Shown here piece by piece: positions 19,001 through 27,083 of a stretch of DNA of 64,000 nucleotides. Every line of letters starts with the position of its first letter. The stretch's first letter is position 1. The translations under genes and the position numbers were made by a program. The notes beneath the pieces were generated by a model. It saw only the letters and a program-made list of their open reading frames with translations, did no database searches and had not been told where the DNA came from. This DNA comes from Pseudomonas laurylsulfativorans (GTDB lineage Bacteria > Pseudomonadota > Gammaproteobacteria > Pseudomonadales > Pseudomonadaceae): NCBI RefSeq assembly GCF_002906155.1, contig NZ_MUJK01000006.1, forward strand, positions 124,001 through 188,000, given 5' to 3'.

Positions 19001-19204
19001 GGCTACCGACGACGCCATGGTTTCCGGGCTGGCCCCCGGCAGTTGCGCGGCGACCTGGATGGTCGGGAATTCCGCTTCCGGCAGCGGCGCGATGGGCAGA
19101 CGCGGAAACGCAATCGCACCCAGCAGCACCAGAGCAAAGGTCAGCAGAATGGTTGCCACCGGGTGATCGATGCACCAGGCTGAAACCGAACCATGGCCCT
19201 TCAT
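16091..19204 (-). CDS. RND multidrug efflux transporter (HAE-1 type, MdtC/MuxC-like)
   Basis: Inner-membrane proton antiporter of 1037 residues with the usual 12-span layout and two large periplasmic loops. The TM4 proton relay carries the Asp pair (GFVVDDAIVVVENIHRH), and TM10-11 contains GIVKKNGILMIDFA. These features and the overall likeness place it with drug/hydrophobic-compound pumps, not with CzcA/CusA metal pumps. It overlaps the adaptor gene by 4 bp and precedes the regulator. No outer-membrane factor lies in the unit, so it would borrow a TolC/OprM-type channel encoded elsewhere. Confidence 0.94.
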   Translation of the reverse strand: MKGHGSVSAWCIDHPVATILLTFALVLLGAIAFPRLPIAPLPEAEFPTIQVAAQLPGASPETMASSVATPLEVQFSAIPGVTQMTSSSALGSTNLTLQFTLDKSIDTAAQEVQAAINTAAGKLPKDMPNLPTWRKVNPADSPVLILSVNSSLMPGPELSDLTETLLSRQLSQVDGVGQVSITGQQRPAIRVQVSADKLAAIGLTLADIRLAIQQTSLNLAKGALYGESSISTLSTNDQLFHPDEYSQLIVSYKDGAPVHLKDVAKVVNGSEDAYVQAWAGSQPGVNLVIFRQPGANIVETVDRIQAALPALEAMLPASVQVKVLIDRTQTIRASLHEVEITLLIAIMLVVAVMALFLRQLSATLIVSAVLGVSLIASFALMYVMGFSLNNLTLVAIVVAVGFVVDDAIVVVENIHRHLEAGDGMREAAIKGAGEIGFTVVSISFSLVAAFIPLLFMGGVVGRLFKEFALTATSTIMISVVVSLTLAPTLAALFMRAPVHHAHDKPGFGERLLAWYEKGLRRALAHQKTMIGVFALSLGLAVAGYIFIPKGFFPIQDTGFVLGTTEAAADISYGDMVKKHLAMAEIVAADPAVETFSHSVGVSGSNQTIANGRFWITLKKRGDRDVSASQFIDRIRPQLMKVPGIVLYLRAGQDINLSSGPSRAQYQYVLKSNDGATLSTWTQRLTEKLRANPAFRDISNDLQLGGSITHISIDRSAAARFGLTASDVDEALYDAFGQRQINEFQTQINQYNVILELDTKQRGKAESLNYFYLRSPLSGEMVPLSALARFDAPTIGPLSIAHDGMFPAANLSFNLAPGVALGDAVIMLNQAKADIGMPAAISGNFQGAAQAFQSSLASQPWLILAALVAVYIILGVLYESFVHPLTIISTLPSAGLGAVIMLWICGQDFSIMALIGLVLLIGIVKKNGILMIDFALEAQRNGGLSPEEAIFKACITRFRPIIMTTLAALLGALPLMLGYGTGAELRQPLGIAVVGGLLVSQALTLFTTPVIYLWLERLFHRHTLSPAPSPVPALATTD

Positions 19205-20361
19205 GGTGTCGACTCCGATTGCACCACCTGTGGTGGATCGGTCAGCACCTGTACCACCGAACCGGGCTTGAGGCGCGATTGGCCATCGCTGACCAGTTGA
19301 TCGCCAGCCTGCACGCCTTTGATGATGTTCAAGCCGCTGTCCTGATAGACCATCTGCACGGGCACGGTTTCGACTTTGTCGCCCTTGAGCCGGTAGACGT
19401 AATGTTGATCGAGGCCGCGCTGTACGACACTGGGCGGTACGACCAGAGCATCTTTATCCAGGGCTGTCTGAATCTTTACCGTCACCAGCAGGCCCGGCCA
19501 GAGCTTTTGCCCCGGATTGTCGAATTCAGCCTTGGCGCGGATGGTGCCGGTGTTGGCGTTGATCTGGTTGTCGATCAGGGTCAAGTGGCCTTCGCCGAGC
19601 AGGTTGCCGGTTTCGCCGTCGGTGTCGGCTCCGATGTAGGCTTTGACCTGGGCGTGCTGCGGGTCGTTGATCAGGCCCTGCAAGGTTGGCAGCATTTGCT
19701 GTGGCAAGGAAAATTCCACGGCGATCGGATCGATCTGGGTCACGGTAAACAGACCCTGGGTGTCGGTCATGCGCAGGAAGTTGCCTTCGTCGACTGTGCG
19801 TATACCGACTCGACCACTGACCGGTGAGCGAATTTGTGTGTAGGAAAGCTGTACCTCGGCGGAGTCAATCGACGCCTGGTTGCCTTGGGCGGTGGCTTTG
19901 AGCTGGTTGACCAGCGCCTGTTGCTGATCGTAGGTCTGCTTGGATACGCCATCGTCGACGCTGAGCAATTTGTAGCGCTTGAGATTGACCAGCGCCACTT
20001 GCAGTTGTGCCTGGCTTTCGCCCAGTTGTGCCCGGGCCTGGTCGAGACTCGCGCGGATCGAGCGGTCGTCGATGGTGGCCAGCAGGTCACCTTTTTTCAC
20101 CAGTTGGCCTTCCTTGACCATGATTTTGGTGAGGATGCCGTCGATTTGTGGGCGGACCACGACGCTGTGCAGGGACAGGACCGAGCCGATGCCGCTGACG
20201 AAGCGGGGGACGTCTTTTTCGGCGACGCTGACCACGCGTACGGGGATGGCGGTGGGGGCGGCGAGTTTTGCCTTGGCGGGTTTGGTCGCGTACCACAGGC
20301 CCAGCGCTGCCAGGGCGATCAGAAGGGCGACGAGCAGGACGGATTTTTTCTGGATTCGCAT
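19201..20361 (-). CDS. RND efflux periplasmic adaptor (MdtA-like)
   Basis: Membrane fusion protein bridging the pump and an outer-membrane channel. 386 residues: N-terminal membrane anchor (KSVLLVALLIALAALGLWYA), split lipoyl domain (VRPQIDGILTKIMVKEGQLVKKGDLLATID and QIRSPVSGRVGIRTVDEGN), alpha-helical hairpin between them, then beta-barrel and membrane-proximal domains (FDNPGQKLWPGLLVTVKI). First gene of the unit. The ATG at 20361 has no obvious Shine-Dalgarno, so the start is less certain than the gene. Confidence 0.93.
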   Translation of the reverse strand: MRIQKKSVLLVALLIALAALGLWYATKPAKAKLAAPTAIPVRVVSVAEKDVPRFVSGIGSVLSLHSVVVRPQIDGILTKIMVKEGQLVKKGDLLATIDDRSIRASLDQARAQLGESQAQLQVALVNLKRYKLLSVDDGVSKQTYDQQQALVNQLKATAQGNQASIDSAEVQLSYTQIRSPVSGRVGIRTVDEGNFLRMTDTQGLFTVTQIDPIAVEFSLPQQMLPTLQGLINDPQHAQVKAYIGADTDGETGNLLGEGHLTLIDNQINANTGTIRAKAEFDNPGQKLWPGLLVTVKIQTALDKDALVVPPSVVQRGLDQHYVYRLKGDKVETVPVQMVYQDSGLNIIKGVQAGDQLVSDGQSRLKPGSVVQVLTDPPQVVQSESTP

Positions 20362-20407
20362 GCGAGTGGGGCGCCGGGGCTGGTTTTTTGGTCGAAGGGT
20401 AGTTTCC

Positions 20408-20463
20408 TTTATAAACCTGTTTGTTGGTCAGGAGGGTGACGGCTAACTGACGGCTCTGTCAGT
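20408..20463 (-). promoter_or_regulatory. Candidate promoter with response-regulator boxes for the RND operon
   Basis: On the minus strand TATAAA (20408-20413) can serve as -10. Upstream, TGACGGCT (plus-strand reading) occurs twice, at 20437-20444 and 20448-20455, 11 bp apart on the same face of the helix. An inverted repeat ACTGAC/GTCAGT spans 20446-20463. Direct repeats at about one helical turn overlapping the -35 region are usual for OmpR-family activators. The link to the cotranscribed regulator is inferred. Confidence 0.5.
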
Positions 20464-20479
20464 TTGGGGGACTTGGCGG

Positions 20480-20684
20480 CCTCTGGGCCGACCATGTTGT
20501 GGGGGGATCGTGTGCATATCCGTTTCTTCGGTAACGGTCACTTATGGTTTCGCGCCCCTTGCGTCCGGCCCCTCGCTAAGGCTCGGCGTTCCTTCGCTCC
20601 GGTATCCATCCGGGGATACTGCCCTCCGGTCGGCTTCGCTTCGACCTACATGCAGCGTGTTCGACTGCGTCGAACGGCGCTGTG
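20480..20684. other. Non-coding stretch with GC-rich dispersed-repeat look
   Basis: Between the adaptor gene and the tandem repeat I see no credible gene. The stretch is rich in short palindromes (for example ATCCATCCGGGGAT and CTTCGCTTCG) and resembles dispersed intergenic repeats of fluorescent pseudomonads. That resemblance is from memory and unproven. Confidence 0.35.
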
Positions 20685-21224
20685 CGCCAGTCCCCGGATG
20701 AACACCTCCACTCAGCCTGCCGGTGAAGAGCGTGGATGCGCGCCGATCTGCTGTTGCTCCTCTGTAGGAGCGAGCCTGCTCGCGATGGACGACAACGATA
20801 ACGCGGGAAGCCTGATTCACCTCGGCGCCCTCAGGTTTTTCGCGAGCAGGCTCGCTCCTACAGGTATGCACGCCAGTCCCCGTCAGCCTGCCGGTGAAGA
20901 GCGTGGATGCGCGCCGATCTGCTGCTGCCCCTCTGTAGGAGCGAGCCTGCTCGCGATGGACGACAACGATAATGCGGGAAGCCTGATTTACCTCGGCGCT
21001 CTCAGGTTTTTCGCGAGCAGGCTCGCTCCCACAGGTATGTGCGCCAGTCCCCGGATGAACACCTCCACTCAGCCTGCGGGTGAAGAGCGTGGATTGCGCG
21101 CCGATCTGCTGTTGCTCCTCTGTAGGAGCGAGCCTGCTCGCGATGGACGTCAACGATAACGCGGGAAACCTGATTTACCTCGGCGCCCTCAGGTTTTTCG
21201 CGTGCAGGCTCCTACAGGTATGCG
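20685..21224. repeat. Three tandem copies of a BIME-containing unit
   Basis: Units start with CGCCAGTCCCC at 20685, 20871 and 21042 (186, 171 and about 183 bp). Each holds GGTGAAGAGCGTGGAT, a GCGCCGATCTGCTG block, then a REP pair (TGTAGGAGCGAGCCTGCTCGCGATGG and its inverse in separate arms). Unit 2 lacks about 15 bp (GATGAACACCTCCAC). The last REP of unit 3 is degenerate (CGCGTGCAGGCTCCTACAG). No gene lies here. Confidence 0.85.
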
Positions 21225-21226
21225 CG

Positions 21227-21370
21227 TCAATTCGCCACCCGAACCCCACCCAAACTCCCGCTCAGTTCATACGCCGCCAATTCCACCTGATGCGCCGCCA
21301 GCAATTCCGGCAACGATCCACGCAAATACTCGACCCAGGTCTTGATCTTCGCATCCAGGTACTGGCGCGA
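21227..21370 (-). pseudogene. 3' fragment of a lysR-type gene (duplicate of the end of the gene at 27084)
   Basis: These 144 bp align without gaps to 27084-27227, the last 47 codons plus stop of the intact LysR gene, with 13 mismatches by my count (about 91% identity), mainly at third positions. Both copies have the same orientation. Homology begins exactly at the stop codon and breaks off at CTGGCGCGA, where a REP begins. No start or DNA-binding domain exists here, so it is a remnant. Confidence 0.88.
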
Positions 21371-21507
21371 CGCCATCGCTGGCAAGCCAGCTCCCACAGT
21401 TTGAACGGCATGGGCACTATTAGCGCGCTAAATGGCGACTTGCCCAGCCGACCTGATCTCAAGCGCATACGTGCTCCGGCAGGAGCTGGCTTACCAGCGA
21501 AGGCATC
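21371..21507. repeat. BIME next to the lysR remnant
   Basis: Inverted REP arms CGCCATCGCTGGCAAGCCAG and CAGGAGCTGGCTTACCAGCG border about 90 bp. From 21508 to 21766 there is no complete gene. The lipase frame stays open upstream to a stop at 21632 but has no start codon before 21767. Confidence 0.75.
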
Positions 21508-21766
21508 CATGCACTCGCAATAAACTCATGCCGAACACTGCATGCTTCGCCCCGCATGAGACATTTCTAATCCGGGTCAAATAGTCCCATTCCGGACGAT
21601 TCCTACGCCCCCCTCAGAAGCTTCCTATTTCTAAGTCAGTCAGCTTCTTGAAAGCTCTCCTGCGCTTGAGCACGAGCCCAATCCGGGCTTCGTCGAGGTA
21701 CCGATCTGGCATGGCGACAACCGCCAGGGCCAACCGGTCGATCAACACTCACGTAAAGGGACTGAC

Positions 21767-23809
21767 ATGAACGATAGGCTGCACCGTACGGACACACTGG
21801 GCTCCTGCAAGACAGTGATTTGCGGCAAACAGAAAATGCACTGGATCGAGTTCCAGTTGCTCGATGAAGGGGGCGAGCCCCTGGCGAACTTGCCTTATCG
21901 CGCGCTGAACGAGGCGACCCGTGTCGACTTCATTCCGCAGTACACGGGTCGTAGCGATGCCGAGGGGGTGATCCGTCTTGACGGCCTGCATCCGCTGGCC
22001 ATCACCCTGTTGATAGACGCCGAGTCCTTGGCCGAGCAACTGCAAACCCGTCGCCTGCGTGCCGAGCGAGCCGAACCCGCGCGCCCCGGTTTCGCTGATC
22101 GCACGCCGCTGTATGGTCCGCAGCGTTCGGGCTTCTCGCCCATCGAACAGCAGGCGGTCGCAGCCGGTCATGGCTATCACTACCTGCGCATCGGCCAGTT
22201 GTGCGATCGACTGCCGACCTTCGATCCACCGTTGGCCGATCCGAGGCAGCCGCCGGCCTACCATTTTCCAGACCCGAAGTTTGGCGGCTTTACCATCGGC
22301 GACGATCATCTCGATCGCCGGCATGTGCTGGAAGTCTGTCCCCTGCGCGCCTGGTCGCTGACCTTGCATCACCAGGCGGAATACAGCCTGGTCAATGCTT
22401 ACAACCTGGCGCTGATGAGTATTTTGGCGTACAGCACGCGGCCCGAGAATGCCTTGGGTTCCGTTAAGGAGTTCTTCGAGCGGCAATGTTTGGACTTATC
22501 GCGTACCCCCATAATTCTGGACAGCGGTCAGAAATTGCCGTGCGTGGTCACCGATGTTCCCTTTAGCGATCGCTACACCATCGCTGAACCGTTGGACACC
22601 ACACAGGCTCAACCACCAGAAGGCGACACCCAACTGTTTTATGCCATCAATGCCAGCCAGGTACTGGTGGCCTGGCGGGGCACGGAAATGAGCGGGCTCG
22701 CAGATCCGGTTACCGATGCGACTTTCCGTCCGGTGAAGCCGGAAGTGCAGGCCTTGTGCGAGCCCAAGGTGCCCTGTGCTGATCTGACGCCGGAGGGCAG
22801 CGTGCATCTGGGCTTTCGCGATGCGTTCGATTTGGCCTGTAGGATTTATACTGAGGAGCTTGGCAAGAAAATTCCTGAAAAAGCTCGAGATAGGAATCTG
22901 TTCATCTGCGGCCACAGCCTAGGCGGTGCCCTCGGTCTGGTCCATGCCGCCTCGCTGAAAGAGAGAAATCCACTGCTGTACACCTACGGCATGCCACGCA
23001 CCTTTACCCTCAAGGCGGTACAGGGTCTCAACGAGGTCGTGCATTTCCGTCACGTCAACGACATCGACCCGATCCCCAGCGTGCCGCCCGAAGCGGAGCT
23101 GGACAATCATCTATATAAACTCTACGGCCCCCTCGGCACAACCCTCGGGTTTGGCTGGTCGATGCTGCAGTTGACCGCCAGCCAGTTGTTCCGCCATGGA
23201 GACCCCTTCTGTCACCATGGCGAAATCGCCATGTTTTTCAAGGCCGAACAGCACACTCGTCGGCGAGGCTCGCCGTACCCCGCCTACCGCAACAAGGACG
23301 GGCTCGGCGCGCCTTACCACACCACCATCGCCTATCGCCTGTCGGAAAAGGTCAAGTTTTACCTGGTTCCGAGCCTGAGCCCCGACGACGACCAGCAGGC
23401 CGAGCAGGCGCAGCAGCGCCTCACCACCTCGTTGACCGCCGAAAGCCGGGCGAGGTTTTTCCCGCCCTTCAGCAACCCCAAGGCCGGCCGGTTCGTGGGC
23501 ATTGGCAATCACTTCATGAGCAATTATCAGCCGTACATCTACGGCCAGTTGCTGGAGTCAATCAACCCGGAGCGCTCGCCGTTGTTGAAGCGGCAACTGG
23601 ATCGACAGAAATTCGAACAGCAGACCCGGGACAACTACGCAAGCCTTGTCGAAGACGAACTGGCACGCAACCGGGTGTTCCTCGACTTGCAGAGTCGTCT
23701 CGGCGAGTCCTTGCGGGTGACACAACAGGCCGATGGTGGCGCCGAAGCGTTGCAACGCTTCGACGCCGTGGCCGACCCGAGCGCCTGCTACGAAAGAACC
23801 CACTGTTGA
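21767..23809 (+). CDS. Class-3 lipase, putative type VI secretion effector (Tle-like)
   Basis: 680 residues without a signal peptide. Residues about 25-95 (MHWIEFQLLDEGGEPLANLPYR...) look like a small beta-sandwich seen at the front of some secreted effectors. The alpha/beta hydrolase core carries the nucleophile elbow GHSLGG with S384. D434 in NDIDPIPSVP and probably H518 in PYHTTIAYR complete the triad. The C-terminal 48 residues recur three more times downstream. ATG 21767 has AAAGGGA as RBS. Three Sec-dependent lipoprotein genes follow at once, the usual effector-immunity layout for periplasm-acting lipases. No vgrG, hcp or paar gene is in the window, so type VI secretion is inferred. Confidence 0.8.
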   Translation: MNDRLHRTDTLGSCKTVICGKQKMHWIEFQLLDEGGEPLANLPYRALNEATRVDFIPQYTGRSDAEGVIRLDGLHPLAITLLIDAESLAEQLQTRRLRAERAEPARPGFADRTPLYGPQRSGFSPIEQQAVAAGHGYHYLRIGQLCDRLPTFDPPLADPRQPPAYHFPDPKFGGFTIGDDHLDRRHVLEVCPLRAWSLTLHHQAEYSLVNAYNLALMSILAYSTRPENALGSVKEFFERQCLDLSRTPIILDSGQKLPCVVTDVPFSDRYTIAEPLDTTQAQPPEGDTQLFYAINASQVLVAWRGTEMSGLADPVTDATFRPVKPEVQALCEPKVPCADLTPEGSVHLGFRDAFDLACRIYTEELGKKIPEKARDRNLFICGHSLGGALGLVHAASLKERNPLLYTYGMPRTFTLKAVQGLNEVVHFRHVNDIDPIPSVPPEAELDNHLYKLYGPLGTTLGFGWSMLQLTASQLFRHGDPFCHHGEIAMFFKAEQHTRRRGSPYPAYRNKDGLGAPYHTTIAYRLSEKVKFYLVPSLSPDDDQQAEQAQQRLTTSLTAESRARFFPPFSNPKAGRFVGIGNHFMSNYQPYIYGQLLESINPERSPLLKRQLDRQKFEQQTRDNYASLVEDELARNRVFLDLQSRLGESLRVTQQADGGAEALQRFDAVADPSACYERTHC

Positions 23810-23838
23810 ACCCGTCCAGCGCCGTCAAGGATCCGACC

Positions 23839-24612
23839 ATGATCAAGAAAATGCCTATTGCGATACTCACCCTGTGCGTCAGCCTCAGCAGTTGCGCCAA
23901 GGATCAGAGCCTGGCGCCGCCACCGGATAGCGAGTCGATCACCGTGACGGTGAAAGTGCCGAAGGAACTGGTAGCGAGGCCGATGCAGGTGATGTATCGC
24001 TCGACCCTGTGCACCTTTACCGACCACTCGGCTTTCGGCGAGGCCTATCAACGCGATGGCTATCAACGTACCGATATACAGCCTGTGCGTGAGGGGCAAA
24101 GCGACCTCTATGTAGCCAAGCTACCGATCGATGGTGGCGGTGTCTGTCAATGGCGATTGAGCAACGTGACTTTTGGTGTGACCTATGACGATCCGGCTCG
24201 CTTCGGCGAGAACGTTACCTATGGTGCGGGGGGCGGGGTGGTGGTGATCTTCGATCACAACAACTCGCCACGCGGTGGCGCGGACATCACGGTCGAAGGG
24301 GATTTGACGATCAAGATGGACTATTACCCTTGGGTCGATGAGGAGTTTTTAGGTCCGTATAAAAAAACGGTTAACTTAACTAGTGAAGGTCATATTTATC
24401 TTAAGTATCAGGCCCTGCATGCCCGGCAGGTGTATTTCGAGCCCGTCTTGCATCCTGACTTTGTAGTTTATTCGGCCGGGCCAAAGATAAAGAAAGAAGG
24501 CAACCACACGGTCATCACTTATCCCGATGGCAGTGTCGAACCGGATGGCCGCTGGGGACCGAATTTCCGCAAATTGCAAGCGATTCGCCTGGCAGCGGAG
24601 AGCAAACAGTGA
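23839..24612 (+). CDS. Putative immunity lipoprotein, copy 1
   Basis: 257 residues starting at ATG 23839 (AAGGAT upstream), 29 bp after the lipase stop. Signal peptide MIKKMPIAILTLCVSLSSC with lipobox LSSC and Cys19 as lipidation site. The mature protein is beta-rich with a Gly-rich stretch (YGAGGGVVVIF) and no enzyme motif. Position and export suggest it neutralises the lipase in the periplasm, as Tli proteins do; this is inferred. Its first two thirds diverge from copies 2 and 3, while its last third (from YYPWVDEEFLGPYKK on) is almost the same as copy 2. A longer reading from TTG 23806 is less likely. Confidence 0.78.
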   Translation: MIKKMPIAILTLCVSLSSCAKDQSLAPPPDSESITVTVKVPKELVARPMQVMYRSTLCTFTDHSAFGEAYQRDGYQRTDIQPVREGQSDLYVAKLPIDGGGVCQWRLSNVTFGVTYDDPARFGENVTYGAGGGVVVIFDHNNSPRGGADITVEGDLTIKMDYYPWVDEEFLGPYKKTVNLTSEGHIYLKYQALHARQVYFEPVLHPDFVVYSAGPKIKKEGNHTVITYPDGSVEPDGRWGPNFRKLQAIRLAAESKQ

Positions 24613-24797
24613 GTTTCATTTTTCCTGCCCTGCACACCCCCTTCGAACTGGCACGCAACCGGGTGTTTCCCGACTTGCAAAGTCGTCTCGGCGACACCTT
24701 GCGGGTGACGCAACAGGCCGATGGCGGTGCCGAAGCGTTGCAACGTTTCGACGCCGTGGCCGACCCGAGCGCCTGCTACGAAAGAACCCACTGTTGA
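24609..24797 (+). pseudogene. Duplicated lipase 3' tail, copy 1 (62-codon open frame)
   Basis: Bases 24644-24797 match the last 154 bp of the lipase gene (23656-23809), ending in the same ...PSACYERTHC stop. The frame opens at GTG 24609, overlapping the stop of immunity copy 1 (GTGA), and adds about 12 unrelated codons (SFIFPALHTPF). It might be translated by coupling, but the parent catalytic domain is absent, so I call it a remnant. Confidence 0.8.
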
Positions 24798-24826
24798 GCC
24801 CGGCCCGCGCCGCCAAGGATCCGACC

Positions 24827-25603
24827 ATGATCAAGAAAATGCCCATCGCGATACTCACTCTGTGCGTCAGCCTTAGCGGTTGCGCCAAGGATCGAAGCTT
24901 GGCGCCACCAGCGGATAGCGAACAGATGACCATCACGGTGAAAGTACCCCATGAACTCGAAACGGAAACCCTGGAGGTGATGTATCGCTCGGCAGTGTGC
25001 AAAAACATCACCCATGGGGCGAGCGGCGAGCGCATCGAGTTGGAGGGTTATCACGGCATTGACGTGCAATTGCAACGTCTGGGGGCAAGTGATCTCTACC
25101 AGGCAAAGCTGCCGATCGATGGCGGCGGCGCGTGTCAGTGGCATCTGAGCAATGTGATGTTTGGTGTCGTCTATGGCAATCCCACCCGCTTTGGCGAGAA
25201 CGTGACTTACGGCGCAGGCGGGGGAGTGGTGGTGATGTTTGACCGCAATCGACCCTCCAGAAGTTCCGGGTTACCTATCAAAGTAGATGGCGATTTGACG
25301 ATCAAGAAGGACTATTACCTTTGGGTTGATGAGGAGTTTTTAGGTCCCTATAAAAAAACTGTCAACTTAACAAGTGATGGCGATATTTACTTGATGTATC
25401 AGGCCCTGCAAGCCCGGCAGGTGTATTTCGAACCCATCTTGCACCCTGACTTTGTAGTTTATTCGGCCGGGCCAAAGATAAAAAAAGAAGGTAACCACAC
25501 TGTCATCACTTATCCCGATGGCAGTGTCGAACCGGATGGTCGCTGGGGACCGAATTTCCGCAAATTACAAGCGATTCGCCAGGCAGCGGAGAGCAAACAG
25601 TGA
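24827..25603 (+). CDS. Putative immunity lipoprotein, copy 2
   Basis: 258 residues from ATG 24827, with lipobox LSGC (MIKKMPIAILTLCVSLSGC). The first two thirds nearly match copy 3 (DRSLAPPADSEQMTITVKVP, GASGERIELEGYHGID), while the last third from about residue 165 nearly matches copy 1. It is therefore a mosaic of its neighbours. A longer reading from 24527 would only read through the duplicated lipase tail. Same inferred role as copy 1. Confidence 0.78.
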   Translation: MIKKMPIAILTLCVSLSGCAKDRSLAPPADSEQMTITVKVPHELETETLEVMYRSAVCKNITHGASGERIELEGYHGIDVQLQRLGASDLYQAKLPIDGGGACQWHLSNVMFGVVYGNPTRFGENVTYGAGGGVVVMFDRNRPSRSSGLPIKVDGDLTIKKDYYLWVDEEFLGPYKKTVNLTSDGDIYLMYQALQARQVYFEPILHPDFVVYSAGPKIKKEGNHTVITYPDGSVEPDGRWGPNFRKLQAIRQAAESKQ

Positions 25604-25788
25604 ACCTCGTTTTTCCTGCCCTGCGCACCCCCTTCGAACTGGCACGCAACCGGGTGTTTCCCGACTTGCAAAGTCGTCTCGGCGACACCTTGCGGGTGAC
25701 GCAACAGGCCGATGGCGGCGCCGAAGCGTTGCAACGCTTCGACGCCGTGGCCGACCCGGAAGCCTGCTACGAAAGAGTCCACTGTTGA
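25600..25788 (+). pseudogene. Duplicated lipase 3' tail, copy 2 (62-codon open frame)
   Basis: Bases 25635-25788 repeat the lipase 3' end again. GTG 25600 overlaps the stop of immunity copy 2 as GTGA. The last residues read EACYERVHC, slightly changed from the parent PSACYERTHC. As in copy 1, the short 5' extension is not lipase sequence. Confidence 0.8.
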
Positions 25789-25817
25789 GCCCGGCCCGCG
25801 CCGCCAAGGATCCGACC

Positions 25818-26618
<801 letters not shown>

Positions 26619-26648
26619 GCTTCATTTTTCCTGCCCTGCACACCCCTT

Positions 26649-26802
26649 CGAACTGGCACGTAATCGGGTGTTCCTCGGCTTGCAAAGTCGTCTAGGCGAA
26701 ACCCTGCGGGTGGCGCAACAGGCCAATGGCGGTACCGAGGCGTTGCAACGCTTCGACGCCGTGGCCGACCCGAGCGCCTGCTACGAAAGAACCCACTGTT
26801 GA
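26649..26802 (+). pseudogene. Duplicated lipase 3' tail, copy 3 (frameshifted)
   Basis: A fourth occurrence of the 154-bp lipase 3' end, counting the parent. One C is lost in the C-run just before it, compared with copies 1 and 2, so a GTG overlapping the stop of immunity copy 3 no longer reads the tail. More substitutions are present (VAQQANGGTEAL). Confidence 0.8.
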
Positions 26803-26816
26803 GCCCGGCCCGCGCC

Positions 26817-26938
26817 GACGGAAGCTTGCACCTGACCATCTACCCCACCGACATGGCCGACCGTGCTGCGGTAGCGTGGCGTCCCTGGTGGTGGAAGGCA
26901 TGCGTGTGGAAGTGACTGCGATGGCGGCCAAGGTCTAA
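26817..26938 (+). pseudogene. Remnant of a RidA/YjgF-family gene
   Basis: One frame reads LHLTIYPTDMADRAAV and, after a frame change and an apparent deletion, the next reads ASLVVEGMRVEVTAMAAKV then stop. Both match conserved pieces of RidA-type imine deaminases (the TIY-TDM strand and the C-terminal VEVEVTA strand). About 30 residues that should lie between them are gone. The fragment abuts the last lipase tail, so the array's right edge probably cut the gene. Confidence 0.65.
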
Positions 26939-26964
26939 GTCTCCTGGAACACACACACACAACT

Positions 26965-27056
26965 CTGTGGGAGCGGGCTTGCCCGCGAAGGCGGCTTACC
27001 CGCTTACATAGATGTTGGATGTGCTGACGCCATCGCGAGCAAGCTCGCTCCCACAA
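26965..27056. repeat. BIME between the ridA remnant and lysR
   Basis: REP arms TGTGGGAGCGGGCTTGCCCG and CGCGAGCAAGCTCGCTCCCA in opposite orientation, separated by about 45 bp, between the island and the lysR 3' end. Confidence 0.85.
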
Positions 27057-27083
27057 AGAATCCATCCATAAGCCCAGAGATCA

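Noticed and set aside
20685..21224. Possible CRISPR array
   Set aside because: The repeats are 170-186 bp with internal REP pairs and no unique spacers; no cas genes nearby.
21227..21507. Attachment site of an integrative element
   Set aside because: The repeat lies at a gene's 3' end, but no integrase or tRNA is present and the repeat is 144 bp with 9% divergence, which fits homologous recombination better.
24527..24826. N-terminal extension of immunity copy 2 through the lipase tail
   Set aside because: The frame is open, but it reads the tail out of its natural frame, and the ATG at 24827 has the RBS and lipoprotein signal.
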